From: Furcasterigmium furcatum
Lineage: Eukaryota > Ascomycota > Sordariomycetes > Glomerellales > Plectosphaerellaceae
Reading direction: 5' to 3'
Assembly: GCA_001599815.1 (NCBI GenBank)
Contig: BCIA01000001.1
Coordinates: forward strand, 2,050,934-2,114,933
Length of the DNA: 64,000 nt
The notes below the pieces were generated by a model. It worked only from the letters and a program-made list of their open reading frames with translations, searched no databases and was not told the DNA's origin. The position numbers and the translations under genes were made by a program. Below are positions 1-11,532 of this stretch, one piece after another (within the stretch, counting starts at the first letter, position 1; each line of letters starts with the position of its first letter).

Positions 1-100
1 ACAGCTATGCTGCTTATGGGCCGCGCCAACGTGTCTGGAGGCCGCATACTTGGCCATGTCGATGCTATTCAGGAGCTCCAGATTGAATGACACCTCGCGA

Positions 101-1846
101 CTACGTCTGCATGAGGCTCAATACCATGAGCCGCACCTTCTGGCCTTGAGGCGTTCCCAGACACGCCGTAAGAATTCCCCTCTCCTTGCTGTACTCACCG
201 CCGGGACGAAGATATGGAAGATGCCGCAGCGCGAGCGTCATGGGTGTTGCGGCAAGAGACATGCGGAACTCGCCCGCGGCTGGCTCAAAGAAGATGGGGA
301 AGGTGCCGACGAGACGGCGGAAGCACTCTTCGGCATCCGTGTGCAGCATCAGCAGTGATGCGTCACTCTCGCCCAGTCCTAGACTCATCTCATCGTCGAC
401 CCGGAGATCCTGCAAGGCCTCCCCAAGAACCATACCCGTCATCCAGCATATGCTCATCAGACGAGCCGCGGCCAGTTCTTGCACCGTGAAAGGATTCATG
501 CCCGAGAGCGTCTGGCACGTGTCCGAAGACGGGCGTGGCAGTTTGCGGGCGATGTCTCGTCCGAATCGGGCTTCCCAGACTTGCAGGCTCTGATCGGCAG
601 AGATGCAGACTTTCAAAAGGCGTCTCCGTCGTGAGGTTGTTTCCTCGGTGCCATCTAGGTCTCTGAATTGGTTGATAGAACCTACGAGCGAGGTGACGTG
701 GGCAAATATATCCACCACGTGATCACGCGGCGTCTTGGGGTGCCTCACCCACGGGCCGGTCAGCCACTCTGGTGAGGAGAAGGGCGTGGTTTTCTTAGCA
801 GCGAGGCTTGCGAAGATCTGGTGGCTTCGGGTCAGTGCTGATGATGTTGAGAGCGGACTGCCGTCAACTCACAAGGTGACACCTGGAATCAACGAAAAAG
901 CGATGTGAGATGCCATCTATGAATGACACAGGCGATCGAGAGAGTATCATGGTGATGTGGCCCTGTATGTGCGATAACCAAGTTCTTGCTTGATTCTCCG
1001 AACTCACGTCTGGGTGGCCGAGAGTCAGAGGCGACGGTCTCGAGCCATAGTGAGACTGCCCAATTCTTGTCAGTCGGTCGATCGCACATTCCGAGCAAGG
1101 TCATACCTCATATAGACTGAAAAGCTTGACGGCAGCTAGCATCTTGTTGCTCTGAGCCTGCTTTGGAGTCAGCAAGGCCGCCGCTACCTCGGCGAGTGCG
1201 TCGCTGTATAGCTGGAAACCATATGCGCGCATCTCCTCAACTCTTCCGGGGCCCTGGGTGGCTGCCAACGCCAGTGCCAGCACTATCCTGCGCAGCAATG
1301 GATCGCCAGACCGGCACAGCTGCTGGACCGGTAGGAGCCAGCCTCCCATGACGCTGTGTGCGACGTCGACAGGCAGGTCGCGCGAGTGAGGCATGTAGGC
1401 GCGCCAGAACAAGTCAATCTGCCCTGATTCCACGGCTTTGGCCGCCAGCGTGTCGTTCAGGGTGATCATGCGGTCATCTTGGGTCCGTGGAGTTACTGGG
1501 CTAACAGTCTTTGAGCGCGAGACCCTGTGCCGGCCAGAGTGCTTGTCTTGAGTGGTCGCCGCACTCTTGTTGATGAAAATCAAGCCGCTCCCGTCTTCGT
1601 ATCCTTCACAGGAGAGGCATGCTCTTCGACATTGGCCACATGCAGGGCGGTGTTGGTCGCACTGGATTTCAGGTCAGCGTTGATCATTATGGCTCGGCAT
1701 GCAGATGATGTAGAAGGGGCGTCCGAAGCAGGGTGTTAGAGCGACGTTCTGTTTCTTTAATTGACTGAGAAGGGAGTCTGACTTACACCCTTGCGACGTC
1801 GCAAGCATGTCGTGCAGGCCTTCGATCGCCTTCTTATCCCCACCAT
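101..1846 (-). CDS. Zn(II)2Cys6 fungal transcription factor
   Basis: Nuclear DNA-binding regulator of the fungal binuclear zinc cluster class. The model is 504 aa in four exons: 1846-1787, 1661-1107, 1055-873 and 817-101. The six zinc ligands fall at C11, C14, C21, C28, C31 and C38 (C-x2-C-x6-C-x6-C-x2-C-x6-C). An intron splits the cluster between G20 and C21, a common position in this family. The downstream region reads like the usual middle homology region: KLFSLYE, then ARTWLSHIQGH, then GISHRFFVDSRCHL, joined only when introns 2 and 3 are removed. An upstream TTG could extend the N terminus, but the ATG just before the basic RRR-zinc cluster start is more natural. The C terminus at a TAG is less certain, because a further exon beyond the window edge cannot be excluded. 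Lying beside the dioxygenase and permease on its 5' side, it is a plausible pathway-specific regulator of them (inference). Confidence 0.85.
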
Positions 1847-2188
1847 GTCGCTGAGGATAGGAGAATCCGAACTTTTACTAAAACGATGTAAATTGCCGTT
1901 GAAAAATCGCCGCGCGATGATGTTATTATGGGAGGACGATGACGGTGGTGTTGGGTGACGATCAACCAAGTTGGCGTTGAGACTCGTCGTGTTTCTGGCC
2001 AGCTACAGCGGCGGCTGGTACTTATTTACTTGAGGAAATAATGGTTCACTCTTATCAAAGCACGCAATGTCCGCTTAGGGGGGCATCAATTAAGCCTCTC
2101 AGGCCTGTTGGAGTGATGACGATGCCGGGTGTCCCGATTGCGTGCTTTTACTCGGCTACTCCTCGAAACCGCATTCTCCAGCGTCTCC
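1847..2188. other. Intergenic: promoter of the regulator / 3' flank of the dioxygenase
   Basis: This 342-bp gap separates two minus-strand genes. It holds the 5' region of the zinc-cluster gene and the 3' flank of the TauD-like gene. I see no further ORF with an ATG and no strong repeat. Confidence 0.5.
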
Positions 2189-3776
2189 TTAAATACCAGC
2201 GGCCCTGATACCGCCAGTCTCCAGCCTTTCCTTCGCTGTTTCGTCGTGACAAGCACCCGTGTACACCCCCGTCTTCAGACGCAAATCATCTTCCTCGGTT
2301 TCGTCAATCGGGTAGTTGACGGGGTCCTCGTCGAACATAGCCTGGAACTTATTCTCAATGTCCGCCGGGAGGTCAGGGACCAGCGTCGTGTCGCGCAGCC
2401 ACACACGCAGCAGATGCCTCGGCTTCGAGGGATCTTCCGTGTAGGCCGTGTGAGCGTGCTGGTTTTGCAGGTTGTTGACCCTGAGGGATTGTCAGAACTA
2501 TCTGCACGGCTCGTGGTAGCGAACGCTGTACGTACCACTCAAAGTCGCCTTCCTGGAGCTCTGTCATGAGGCTGAACTGGTGCGCGGTCCATTGCCATCC
2601 GCCGAAGGCCTCACGCTCATCCAGGGTGAGGGGAGCATACTCGGTGTCTCGCTCTGGGACCTGCGTATGTGATAAGCTCTTGTCGCCTCACCAGCTCTGA
2701 CAGGAAGGTAGCATACCTCACCATAGCCAATGAATGGACGGGTCGAGAAATTGAGGAAGAGCTTGCCGTTCTTGTGGTGGATTAACCGAACCCCATCATC
2801 AGGGATGCCGCGCCTAATCACTCGTGTTAGTAGGTCTCGGGTACACCTGTTGGGTACAACATACCCCTTCCAGCGGAACTTGCGCTCCCCCAGGATGCGG
2901 ACAATGTCAGGCCGATGCTCCGCAAGATGGTTATACACACGGGCCGCGTTTGCCACGGTTGAGACTCCGCCGTGGCCGGACTGGCTCACGGCCATGAGTC
3001 CAACGACATCGGATCCAGCATCGCTATGGAAGTGCTGGGCGTTCGTGTCTTGAGCAGACACGTAGATCTTCCCGCGTTTGGAGGGATCGACATGAATGAT
3101 GCTCTTTTTCAGAGAATGAGCGACGTCTTCTGTCCTTGACTACTAGTTGCGCACATACCTTGATATGAACGATTCCGCGCCGGGCACCCTGGTCGAGCCG
3201 GCGGTCGGCAATCCACGAGTTCACACCGAGGAAGACCAGGGCCTGGTCCTCTTTTCCGTAGTTTGCGATGGGGAAACCACGCAAGAGCTGGACGCCAATG
3301 CCGTTGTATATGTTATCAGCTAGGCGCCGCAGAACAGGCCCGAGAGTAGGAAGCGGGAACCCCGAGCGCTGGAGCTCGCCGATGGGCTTGTTCAAGGATT
3401 TCCACGACTGTAATGCGACAATGTCAGCATGCCTAATTTCGTCAGGCCAGCCTTGAGGGAGCTTACCTTGAGTGCATTCTCAATCTCCTTGATCTCAATC
3501 TCGGAAAGGACGTGGATGTAAGATTGTGCTGTGGCTTGCATTAGTTTGAATGCGAAGAGAACGAGGACGCAACGGAAACATGCGGTTTCTTTCCAGCTCG
3601 TCACCACTCCAGACATGTGGCCCGGAGAACTTGGTCGGCCAACCCTCGGGCAAGGGGCCAAAGTCGAAGTTGTCTGGGTGTGCGCTGTTGACAGCATCCC
3701 ATTCTGGTTTGTTGTACAAATAGCCTGGGGCGCTCGAGTAAAGCTCGTAAGGGGGAAGCGTTTGAGCAGTAGCCAT
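2189..3776 (-). CDS. TauD/TfdA-family Fe(II)/2-oxoglutarate dioxygenase
   Basis: Probable cytosolic non-heme iron dioxygenase that hydroxylates a small organic acid, such as a sulfonate, and releases a degraded product. The true substrate cannot be read from sequence. Model: 420 aa, seven exons at 3776-3584, 3534-3467, 3407-3159, 3103-2865, 2813-2717, 2660-2536 and 2480-2189. The iron motif H-x-D is visible at H196/D198 (QHFHSD). The distal histidine and the 2-oxoglutarate arginine lie in the PRHLLRVWLRD segment near residues 344-354. The N terminus (ATG at 3776, weak signal-free start) and a length near 400 aa match fungal TauD-like proteins. Intron 1 appears to be a GC-AG intron (donor GCATGT), because no GT donor keeps frame into AQSYIHVLSEIE. 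The neighbouring divergent permease suggests uptake followed by oxidation. Confidence 0.88.
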
Positions 3777-4765
3777 GGTGAAGGTAGAGCGGTATTCGGT
3801 AGCAAGAGAAGGAGAGAAGAGTCCCAGAGTGGACAAATGATGAAGCGAAAAGCAAAATCACGGGGGTTGTGGTCATATTTCGGCCGGTGAGCGATCTCCT
3901 TGAAATATATGCCCGTGTCTTCAAGTTGCAGCCAGGTACCTACGAATGAGCTATTGATAGTTTGAGACCGTTAATCGCGCAAGCGAGGCTTCGAAATTCA
4001 GCTTTCATGGTGCGAATAATATTAAGAATGACGCAATATCTGAAAAGAACCTATCCAAGCGTTTACAGATGATGGAATTCGCGATGTTGTGTCCACGTTG
4101 CCCAGCATCGAAGCCACTGATCACCGGCCTGATGATGGCTTTGATAAGGGGCCTGTGGGCGGCGTAGAATATTGCCTTTTCGGGTGAGTCGAAAGGTTCT
4201 CCTGACTCGCTCGGGATTAATCATTACTACTTCACTCCTTTCCCGGCGTGTAGTGAGAATATGGCCGGGCCCAGACATCTGGAGATTCGACACGCAAGAA
4301 GATCCTATCACGCAGCCAGGCAACTTGACGACGCATGTGCAGGGCCTTTGGTTTGGGCTACAGCTGCAGCTCGCGCGGTCGATTCCCCGTTCTGGCTAGC
4401 GCCACGTCAAAGGACCGCCGTCATTGGCCGCTCATCCGTCTTGGCTCTACTGCGCATGCGGCCAGTCCCGTGTAACCAAATTCGCAACATGACGTTGCCG
4501 GACTCCCGCACAGACTGATTGGATGGATGTTGATAATCGACAGGGCCGGCCGTGACCACAGCGGTTGTCACTGGCATACGAGCTGTACTATGTACAGGCA
4601 AGGGAAGTTGGCGTCGGGTTGTGGCCTGAATATCCAGTCCGCGGCGAGGCATGATGCAATTGGGTCTAGGATGGCGTTCGAGTAATTCGAAGTCTGACGC
4701 TCTGAGCCATGCCAGCGCCGAAAAAAGCCCTCTCACTTCGGCACATATAAAGAGACACCATTGCC
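3777..4765. promoter_or_regulatory. Divergent promoter region between dioxygenase and permease
   Basis: About 990 bp between the divergent starts of the TauD-like gene and the Dal5-type permease, so a shared control region is likely. A CGG-N4-CCG inverted triplet, the half-site type bound by zinc-cluster dimers, lies at 4499-4508. It is short and could occur by chance. No protein-like ORF is convincing here. Confidence 0.4.
4746..4752 (+). promoter_or_regulatory. TATA box candidate of the Dal5-type permease
   Basis: TATAAAG lies only 14 bp before the first in-frame ATG (4766). If it positions transcription about 30 bp downstream, the first ATG would be outside the mRNA, and translation would begin at 4802 or 4844. 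Confidence 0.4.
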
Positions 4766-6764
4766 ATGGCCCATCGTGTTATAGGTGAGCCCTTTCAACC
4801 CATGTCTTCCTCGCTTCCAACGTTGGCAACCATCATCGACAGAATGTCAGACCTCAAGAAAACGCCGACCACCTCGGCCGCTGATCTTGGCGGCGATGGC
4901 AACATCAAGTCCGCCGCCAGCTCCACCGGCTCAGATATATCACCAGACCCGACTCAAAAGGCCCGATGGTGGCAGTTCAAGAAGTATACTGAGGAACAGA
5001 AGCTGGTCCTCAAACTCGACCTCTTTATCCTGTGAGTTGCCCCTCATGGGACATGAGTCTCGACATAAGCGCGACAACGACGTGTATCTCACTCACCCTT
5101 TACCAGGTCTTGGGCATGCTTCGGCTATTTCATCCGACTTTTGGACACCACCAACATGAGTGAGTCGGCGGTCCCTTCGAGCGCTCACGTGGTGAGATGT
5201 GATTTTCATTCGCTAACAACCGAGACAGCCAACGCCTACGTGTCGGGAATGAAGGAGGTCCGTCAAGTCCCTCACGTCCCCGGGACGGCGCTTTCTGACG
5301 TTGAATAGGACCTCGGGCTGTACTCTAGCGAGTTCAACCTGTTTACCACGTTCTGGGTCGTCGGCTACACGATCGGCATGATCCCCAGCCAGGCCATCTT
5401 GACCTACATTCCTCGGCCTTCGATTTGGCTGCCGGCCCTCGAGTTCAGTTGGGCCATCATAACCTTCTGCTTTGCTGCTGTCCACAACGCAAAGCAGATC
5501 TACGCCATGCGGTTCCTCATCGGCCTCCTGGAGTCTCCGTTCTACGTTGGCGTCATGACCCTGCTGGGGAACTGGTACACCCCGAAAGGTGAGTCGTTGC
5601 CACGATTTCACAAATATCAGCAACAGCTGGGCCTTGGAAACTGACACAGAAATCTTGCTCAGAGCTGGCCAGTCGCACGACCATCTTCTACTCGGCCTCG
5701 TTTGCCGCAAACATGTTTTCCGGGTATCTCCAGGCTGCCGTCTACACCGGCCTGAACGGGACTCACGGTCTCCCTGGATGGCGCTGGCTCTTCATCATGT
5801 GCGGTGTGATCAGCGTGCCCGGCGCGCTGTGGGGATTTGTCGCCGTGCCTGACAGCCCCTGGAACTCCCGCGCCTTTTATCTCACGGAGAAGGAGCGCGA
5901 GCTCGCGCGAGACCGCATGGTCAACCTGGGCCGGAAGCCTTTCGCAGGTGTCAAGTGGTCGACCGTGAAGAGCATGTCCCTGAGGCCCTTCTTCTGGATA
6001 TTCCTGGCCACCTACTCGTGAGTGACTCGACTTGAGTGATGAACATTCCTCAATATCTAACATTAAGGCACAGAACCTTTGTCATTGGCGTCAACGCGAC
6101 GGCGTACTTCCCCATCTACCTCAAATCGCGACCGGAGTACACCATTCAGCAGGTCAACGTGTAAGCTAAGTTTTCTTTTCTAAGCGCCGAGCGTCTAGGC
6201 TGACAGCAACAAGGATCCCGAGTGGTGCATACGCTGTGGGCTTGGTGACCACGATCGCCTGGGGGCAGCTCTCGGACCGCATAGGCAGCAGGACGTTGGT
6301 AGCCCTCGCCATTACCGCGACCAACTTTGTTTCCAACACGACGCTCGCCACGGCCTCGAGCAAGGCCGGCATCATATCCGGATACGTGCTCAACTCGGCC
6401 ACGTATGCATACGGTCCCGTCATCATTGTGAGTTTGCACTGGCAGAGATTTGCCCTCCCTTCGGAAACCCTGGTTTTCACCCAGACTGACGACTGAAAAG
6501 GCGTGGCTGTCAGAGGTGTATACTTCGCTGCCCGATGAGAGAGCCCTCATCCTCGGGTTCGCGCAGGCCTTTGGCGGACACTTCAACGCCTGGCTTCCGC
6601 TGGTCGCTTTCAACGTAGCTACCCAGGCTCCGCTGTTCAGAGCCGGCTGGACGACAGGTGCCGTCGGCGCGTGCGTCCAGCTGCTCACCATCTGGGGCCT
6701 TCGCTACTTTGGCGGCAGGATTGTTCGCCAGACGACTTCAGACATGGGTGAGAGCTCGGCGTAG
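4766..6764 (+). CDS. MFS anion permease, Dal5/Liz1-like (allantoate/pantothenate type)
   Basis: Plasma-membrane proton symporter of the anion:cation symporter family, which imports allantoate, pantothenate, vitamins or sulfonate-like acids. The model has eight exons: 4766-5031, 5107-5159, 5229-5257, 5309-5588, 5663-6017, 6074-6160, 6214-6427 and 6501-6764 (515 aa from the first ATG). Family marks include YFIRLLDTTNM followed by NAYVSGMKEDLGL, then a series of hydrophobic helices (IYAMRFLIGLLESPFY, GWRWLFIMCGV). The mid-loop TEKERELARDRM between helices 6 and 7 is typical. In-frame ATGs at 4802 and 4844 are alternative starts, preferred if the TATA at 4746 is used. Its divergence from the dioxygenase suggests it supplies that enzyme's substrate (inference). 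Confidence 0.9.
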
Positions 6765-7020
6765 GTATGAAGCCCACCAGGCTATCCCACTCCCGCCCAG
6801 GAACCCATTCTATTACGAGGTCTTCTCCACGGGAGATAGTAGCACTGGCTTACCCCCTTTGAGAGGGGGTCTCGTGGGCTTCGCAGCCTGTCCACGTTCG
6901 CAAATGAATGCTTGGCTGTTCAACCCGGATGACGATATGCACTTCTCATGGTCTACTTAAGAAACATGGAAATTATATTGCGTCAATTGTAACCGAATAA
7001 AACGCATTTCACTTTTCAAA

Positions 7021-7039
7021 AACTTCTTGCCAAGAAGTT
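7021..7039. repeat. Perfect 19-bp palindrome
   Basis: AACTTCTTG and CAAGAAGTT are exact reverse complements around one central C. It lies about 260 bp after the permease stop. It could be an mRNA 3' hairpin or a dimeric protein-binding site, and the sequence does not decide between them. Confidence 0.6.
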
Positions 7040-7815
7040 CATGCTGTGCAGCGTTTCCGGTGTTCATCGCCGAGGACCCCTGGTCTGGGTCTCCAAGCAA
7101 CAGGCCTGGAGAGAGAGCTTCTGCGCCCGCAGGCTGCTTCTAGGGTGTGATCGCCTTGACCATCGAGCGCATCGCGCGTATTGTATCAAGGCGGTCGTCT
7201 CCGTTCACCACAAGCCCCAATCCATTAAGTCCGGGGACGTCCAGGCTTGATCACCGAGAGTGCGCGTAAGAATGCGCGGGTAAATCTCACTACTCAAAAG
7301 GGCAGGTGACACTCAGCGTCCCCGTGACAATTGCTGTGCGCCCGGGGTGCAGTGGCTAGGATGTAACAGACAAGACGCGTCAGAGGCACAGCGTGCACCT
7401 CCTTCATGCTGATAGTGATACAGAGTGAGTCCACCCTTTGTCTAGAGTAGGAAGGTGAAGAGGCCGGGCACAGCAGAGTTGCAGAGCCAAGGTCTTGAGT
7501 GAAGACAGCCCGCCCAATAACGATGACAAGTTAGTTCCTGACACATAAACATGCATACGTGAGGGGGAGGCACAAATGAGCTCCAAGTGTCTGCGCCGCA
7601 CTTCTCATCCTGATTTGAGGTACACAGCGCATGGACAAGGCTGGGTCATGGTGTTCATTGGTGATCGACACGTCTTGGGTTTAGCTGTGCTGCAGAGATA
7701 GCTGCGCGGCACAGGAGGCGTCCTCCAAGTAGTGAGACACAGAGCCAAGAGCACAACTCCGTGAATATGCGGGGAGGAGAACCGACGGTGATGGGGATAC
7801 CGGCGAAGAAAAGCA

Positions 7816-7821
7816 TATAAT
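7816..7821 (+). promoter_or_regulatory. TATA-like box of the small secreted protein
   Basis: TATAAT within an AT-rich stretch 110 bp before the ATG at 7931, a normal spacing for a strongly expressed fungal gene. Confidence 0.4.
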
Positions 7822-7930
7822 AATCTTGACCGCCTACGTGAGAACTCTGGAAACAAAGTCTCAACCCCATCCACTACTACTCATCAATCTTTCAAACAAA
7901 CTTCAGTCACCACGCTTCGCATCTGTCACC

Positions 7931-8445
7931 ATGAAGTTCTCCAACATCGCCGCTGTCTTCGTTGCCATTGCCTCTTCGGCTGCTGTGAGTACTTGCCCTG
8001 AGCATCCGCTCGGCTACCCCTGATAAGTGTCAACTCACACTATCCCTAGGCCGAGTCGCTCACCGATGTTCTGGACAACCTCTCTGCCCGTTCCGAGGGG
8101 GCCATGTTCTACCACTTTGGCGATGACCACGTCGTCCGCGCCATCTCTAGCGACTTCCGCGTCCTCGGTCGCCATGTCCTCCAGGACAGGCACGCCGCCG
8201 ACTTTGCCGCCGAACTCGGCCAGGACCTCATGGAGCGTGCAGCGGACGTGGACGAGGCTGCCATCCTCGCAGATGTGGAGAAGCAGCGTCGGTACGTCGA
8301 GAGGAGGTCTTCTGGCACCCCCCCTCCCCCTGAGCTGGTTGAGCGTCAGAACTGCGTCTCCAACCCCTTCTGCCACCCCGGCTGCGGCGGGGCCAACTGC
8401 CACTGCGTTCTGAGTGGACTTGTAGGCGCCAGGTGCCGTGTCTAA
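7931..8445 (+). CDS. Small secreted cysteine-rich protein (effector-like, unknown function)
   Basis: Two exons (7931-7984, 8050-8445) give 149 aa. The first 18 residues, MKFSNIAAVFVAIASSAA, form a signal peptide, and the only intron (GTGAGT...CTAG) sits at its end. The middle is acidic and helical without cysteines. The last ~32 residues carry six cysteines (C-x5-C-x3-C-x4-C-x-C-x9-C), enough for three disulfides. Dibasic RR pairs (QRRYVERRSS) precede a proline run and the Cys domain, so Kex2-type processing could release the C-terminal part. This layout (signal, pro-region, Cys-rich tail) is common in fungal effectors and small antimicrobial or signalling proteins. I do not recognise a family and assign no function. 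Confidence 0.75.
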
Positions 8446-9729
8446 GCGTCATGTTGAGAGTACATAGCTCTAGGTCGGCGAGGACAAGAGGTGTCTGACA
8501 GATGAATGTCTAGACTAGATAGGTAGTCTGGGAGCTTCAATCTGGATGTCCATGGCACCCTTTCGTGATTAATTGTCGGGTATCTGCTTTGGAGGAGCTG
8601 CGTGTATGCTCAGACGTCCACATCCAGGTCCAGGTCCACATCCGGTTGTTCCGGTACATGATGCGCGTCCCGCCGGAGGATGCGGCTATTCTTTCTGCGC
8701 AAGTAGACCCTACGGGGCTGGGAGGATTTCTCCAGGCTCCTCCAGGCTCCTCTCCTCTAACCGAAATGTATGGCTTGTGCCGCCGTAGGCCGCCACCCCC
8801 CATTTCAGAGCAGTGTTGGGGCTGGGCCGAGTCGCCGGTGGTAGCCACTCTGTGGGGGGTTGCATCATCTGACTTCAACAACTACGTCCGTAGAATAATG
8901 CTAATCAGCAGTAATACTTTTTTCAAAGCAGGTCGTGCACTCTGGTGGATTTACGGGGAGCAAATAGCTAGGACCGGGGACACTACTAGTACTCTCATTT
9001 CATACCCAGCGGTGAGACTGACTGCTTCCTCGTGTCTTGCTTTTCGGACTTTTACAGGGACAAAATGGATTCAGGAAGAAAACTTCCTATGTAGCCTCGA
9101 ATGGGGCAGCGCTTCTTGAGCATCACTGGGACTGTTCAGCCTCCTGGGAGTGAGCAAAAATCAACGTCAAGTACAGGGACTGTTTGAGGTGGATTCAACA
9201 ACCCCCATCCTCTCAGAACATCATCAAGTCGTCTGAGCCCTTGCGTATGCCCGCGGCCCTCCCAGGCCTATCATTTGGTTTGTAAGCCAAGAACTGGGTT
9301 GAAAGCTGTCGGTTGTATTTGGCAGGGCCATCATCTGGGCTCAGATTTCCTCAACGAATTGTAGATGCGACTGGGGAGTTGGCTCGGTTGCCCCCTGCAT
9401 CAGTGGACCCTTGCGAGATACAGTACCCCTACTAGGCTAGAATCCAATGCCTAAAGGGAACTTAGTGCATCCATGGCGCTGAGAGGCTCATTCGAGGTGA
9501 GTCTGTTGTTGAGTAATCACTATGGGCAGCCTCGGGGAAGGGCGCGAAGTCCTCGGCTGTTTAGTAATCGTGATATTGCACACTGCGATTCTCAGAAAGC
9601 GGATTTGTCACAACGTTTCGTTGGCCTGCCTCGTGTCTTTTGATTTAATAATGCTTCACCGGCTGTTTATATTATGCTGAAGGGTCCTCAAGTGTTAGAA
9701 TCAACCTGCGATGCACGTACTTCAAGAAG
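8446..9729. other. Intergenic
   Basis: About 1.28 kb without a credible ATG-started gene. It includes short direct repeats: a 10-bp unit TCCAGGCTCC twice in tandem at 8731-8750 and CCAGGT copies near 8625-8640. The long open stretch at 8565-9119 starts only at GTG and has no recognisable protein features. Confidence 0.5.
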
Positions 9730-11335
9730 ATGGACCAAGTAGCGGACATAGAGGGGGCGAATGCCCCGAACCCGCCCCAGCGACAGGACAGCCATCCGCC
9801 GCAACCCCAACCATGGGCGGATGACCCGGAGAATCCTTTGAACTGGTCTTCGGGCCAGAAATTCAGGATCATGTTCATGCTATCTGCCTCGGCATTCACA
9901 GCGTGAGATACCCGAGGCCACAAAGCTGTCACCCATGCGCTAACTCTGTCCTTTCTATCAAAGCTCCATAGGTACCTCCCTACCCAGCTCAGCGGCCCCT
10001 CAATTCCAAGAGGAATTCGGAGTAACAACAATACAATCCATTCTTCCGGTATCGATGTATGTCCTAGCACTGGGGCTGGGTCCCGTAGTCGGCGGTCCAC
10101 TCTCGGAGACGGTCGGTAGACACCCGATATATGCCACGAGCATGCTCCTTGGTGCACTTTTCACTCTAGGCGCCGGATTCACCAATAACTTTGGCGCGTT
10201 GTGCTTCCTCCGTTTCATGGCGGGGTTCTGCTTCTCCCCCAGCCTATCGGTCGGCGCTGGGACCATCAGCGACATGTACCCCCCTGCTCAGCGGGGACTG
10301 CCGTCTACTGTCTTTATCCTGATGCCGTTCCTTGGGCCTGGTTTCGGGTGAGTAGAGGTGTCCTACGCCCCAACTATCGCGCTAACGTATCATACAGACC
10401 CGTCATAGGGGCGTTCCTCGTCGTGCGAAAGGGCTGGCGCTGGACACAGTGGACCTTGGTTCTCTTTGCCGCGGTGTCCTTCTTCGCCGCGCTCGCAGGC
10501 AGAGAGACATACCATCCTGTCCTCGAACGTCGACGCGCAAAGAGGCTAGGACTCTCCGTCGAGAAGAAGCCGCCTCCTCTGAGTCAACTGGGCTTCTTTT
10601 TCAGCATTGCCCTGTTCCGACCGATCCATATGCTCTTCACGGAGCCCATTATAACCTTCATATGTTTATACGTGGCCTGCGAGTTCGCCACGCTGTTCAC
10701 GTTCTTCTCTGGTGTACCGCTCGTCTTTCGGAGGGTGTATCATTTCAGCCCAGAACAGCAAGGTCTCGTCTTCATCTCCATCATCATCGGCTGCTTACTG
10801 GGCGCCGCCACGGTGATCATTCTCACGGGACTCTTCTACTTCCCGCAGGTCAAGAAATACCCACCGAACCAGATACCTCCCGAACATCGTCTATACCCGG
10901 CCATGTTCGGCTCCGTCGGGCTCCCCCTCGGCATATTCATGTTTGGTTGGACGGCAAGAGGGAGCATCAACTGGGCCGTTCCCGCGTTTGCCATCATACC
11001 GTTCGCGTGGGGCAACCTCTGCGTGTTCGTGTCGACGGTGCAGTATATCGTGGACACTTACAAGGGCCACAATGTGGCAAGCGGGGCAAGCGCAAACAGC
11101 CTCGCGCGATACGGTTTTGCAGCAATCATACCCCTTTTCACCGTTCAGAGTAAGTTACCAGCGATCCGGATCATAGGGCACAGACTGACAATATTTCTCA
11201 GTGTACAATAGCCTAGGCATTCCATGGGCGGCCAGCCTCCTTGGGTTTGTTGCTGTGGCACTGGCCCCGGTGCCGTGGGTTCTGTTTAAGTGGGGGAGTG
11301 TGATTCGGGCAAAAAGCCGTTACGACACCGTGTAA
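9730..11335 (+). CDS. MFS multidrug/polyamine transporter, DHA1 type
   Basis: Twelve-helix plasma-membrane H+ antiporter of the DHA1 family. Known members export azoles, polyamines or secondary metabolites. Exons are 9730-9902, 9964-10347, 10398-11149 and 11202-11335 (480 aa). The hallmark DDPENPLNWSS sits before the first helix. The MFS signature around GGPLSETVGRHPIY lies in loop 2-3. A GPVIGAFL-type antiporter motif in helix 5 is rebuilt exactly across intron 2, and FFSGVPLVF follows in the second half. Start ATG and TAA are unambiguous. There is no biosynthetic cluster around it, so a general efflux role is more likely than export of a locally made metabolite. Confidence 0.9.
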
Positions 11336-11532
11336 TGTGAATGGTTGGCGGGCTGAAAGCCAACGCCCTCGGCGACCGATGCATTCGAATCAATATGACA
11401 ATTGGATATCACCAGCTTGGGCGCGCAAACCTCACCGGAGTTCAAACTCGAGCGGACTTTGACCCTATGTTGCTTAAGTCCGAACTCCGGCCATCATCCC
11501 GCAATATCCGGTAGGGATATCGCTAGTGCTCC

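Larger units (their letters stand above)
6765..7930. other. Intergenic with palindromes and the promoter of the secreted protein
   Basis: No convincing coding sequence in about 1.17 kb. It contains a short hairpin at 6852-6870 (ACCCCC, 7-nt loop, GGGGGT), a perfect palindrome at 7021-7039 and the upstream region of the small secreted protein. Confidence 0.5.

Noticed and set aside
889..1104. Continuous minus-strand frame read as a separate protein
   Set aside because: The true regulator exon 3 uses another frame, which gives ARTWLSHIQGH and ISHRFFVDSRCHL; this frame is a shadow.
8565..9119. 184-codon open frame in an intergenic region
   Set aside because: Starts at GTG, ends without conserved motifs and contains short tandem repeats; no sign of a gene.
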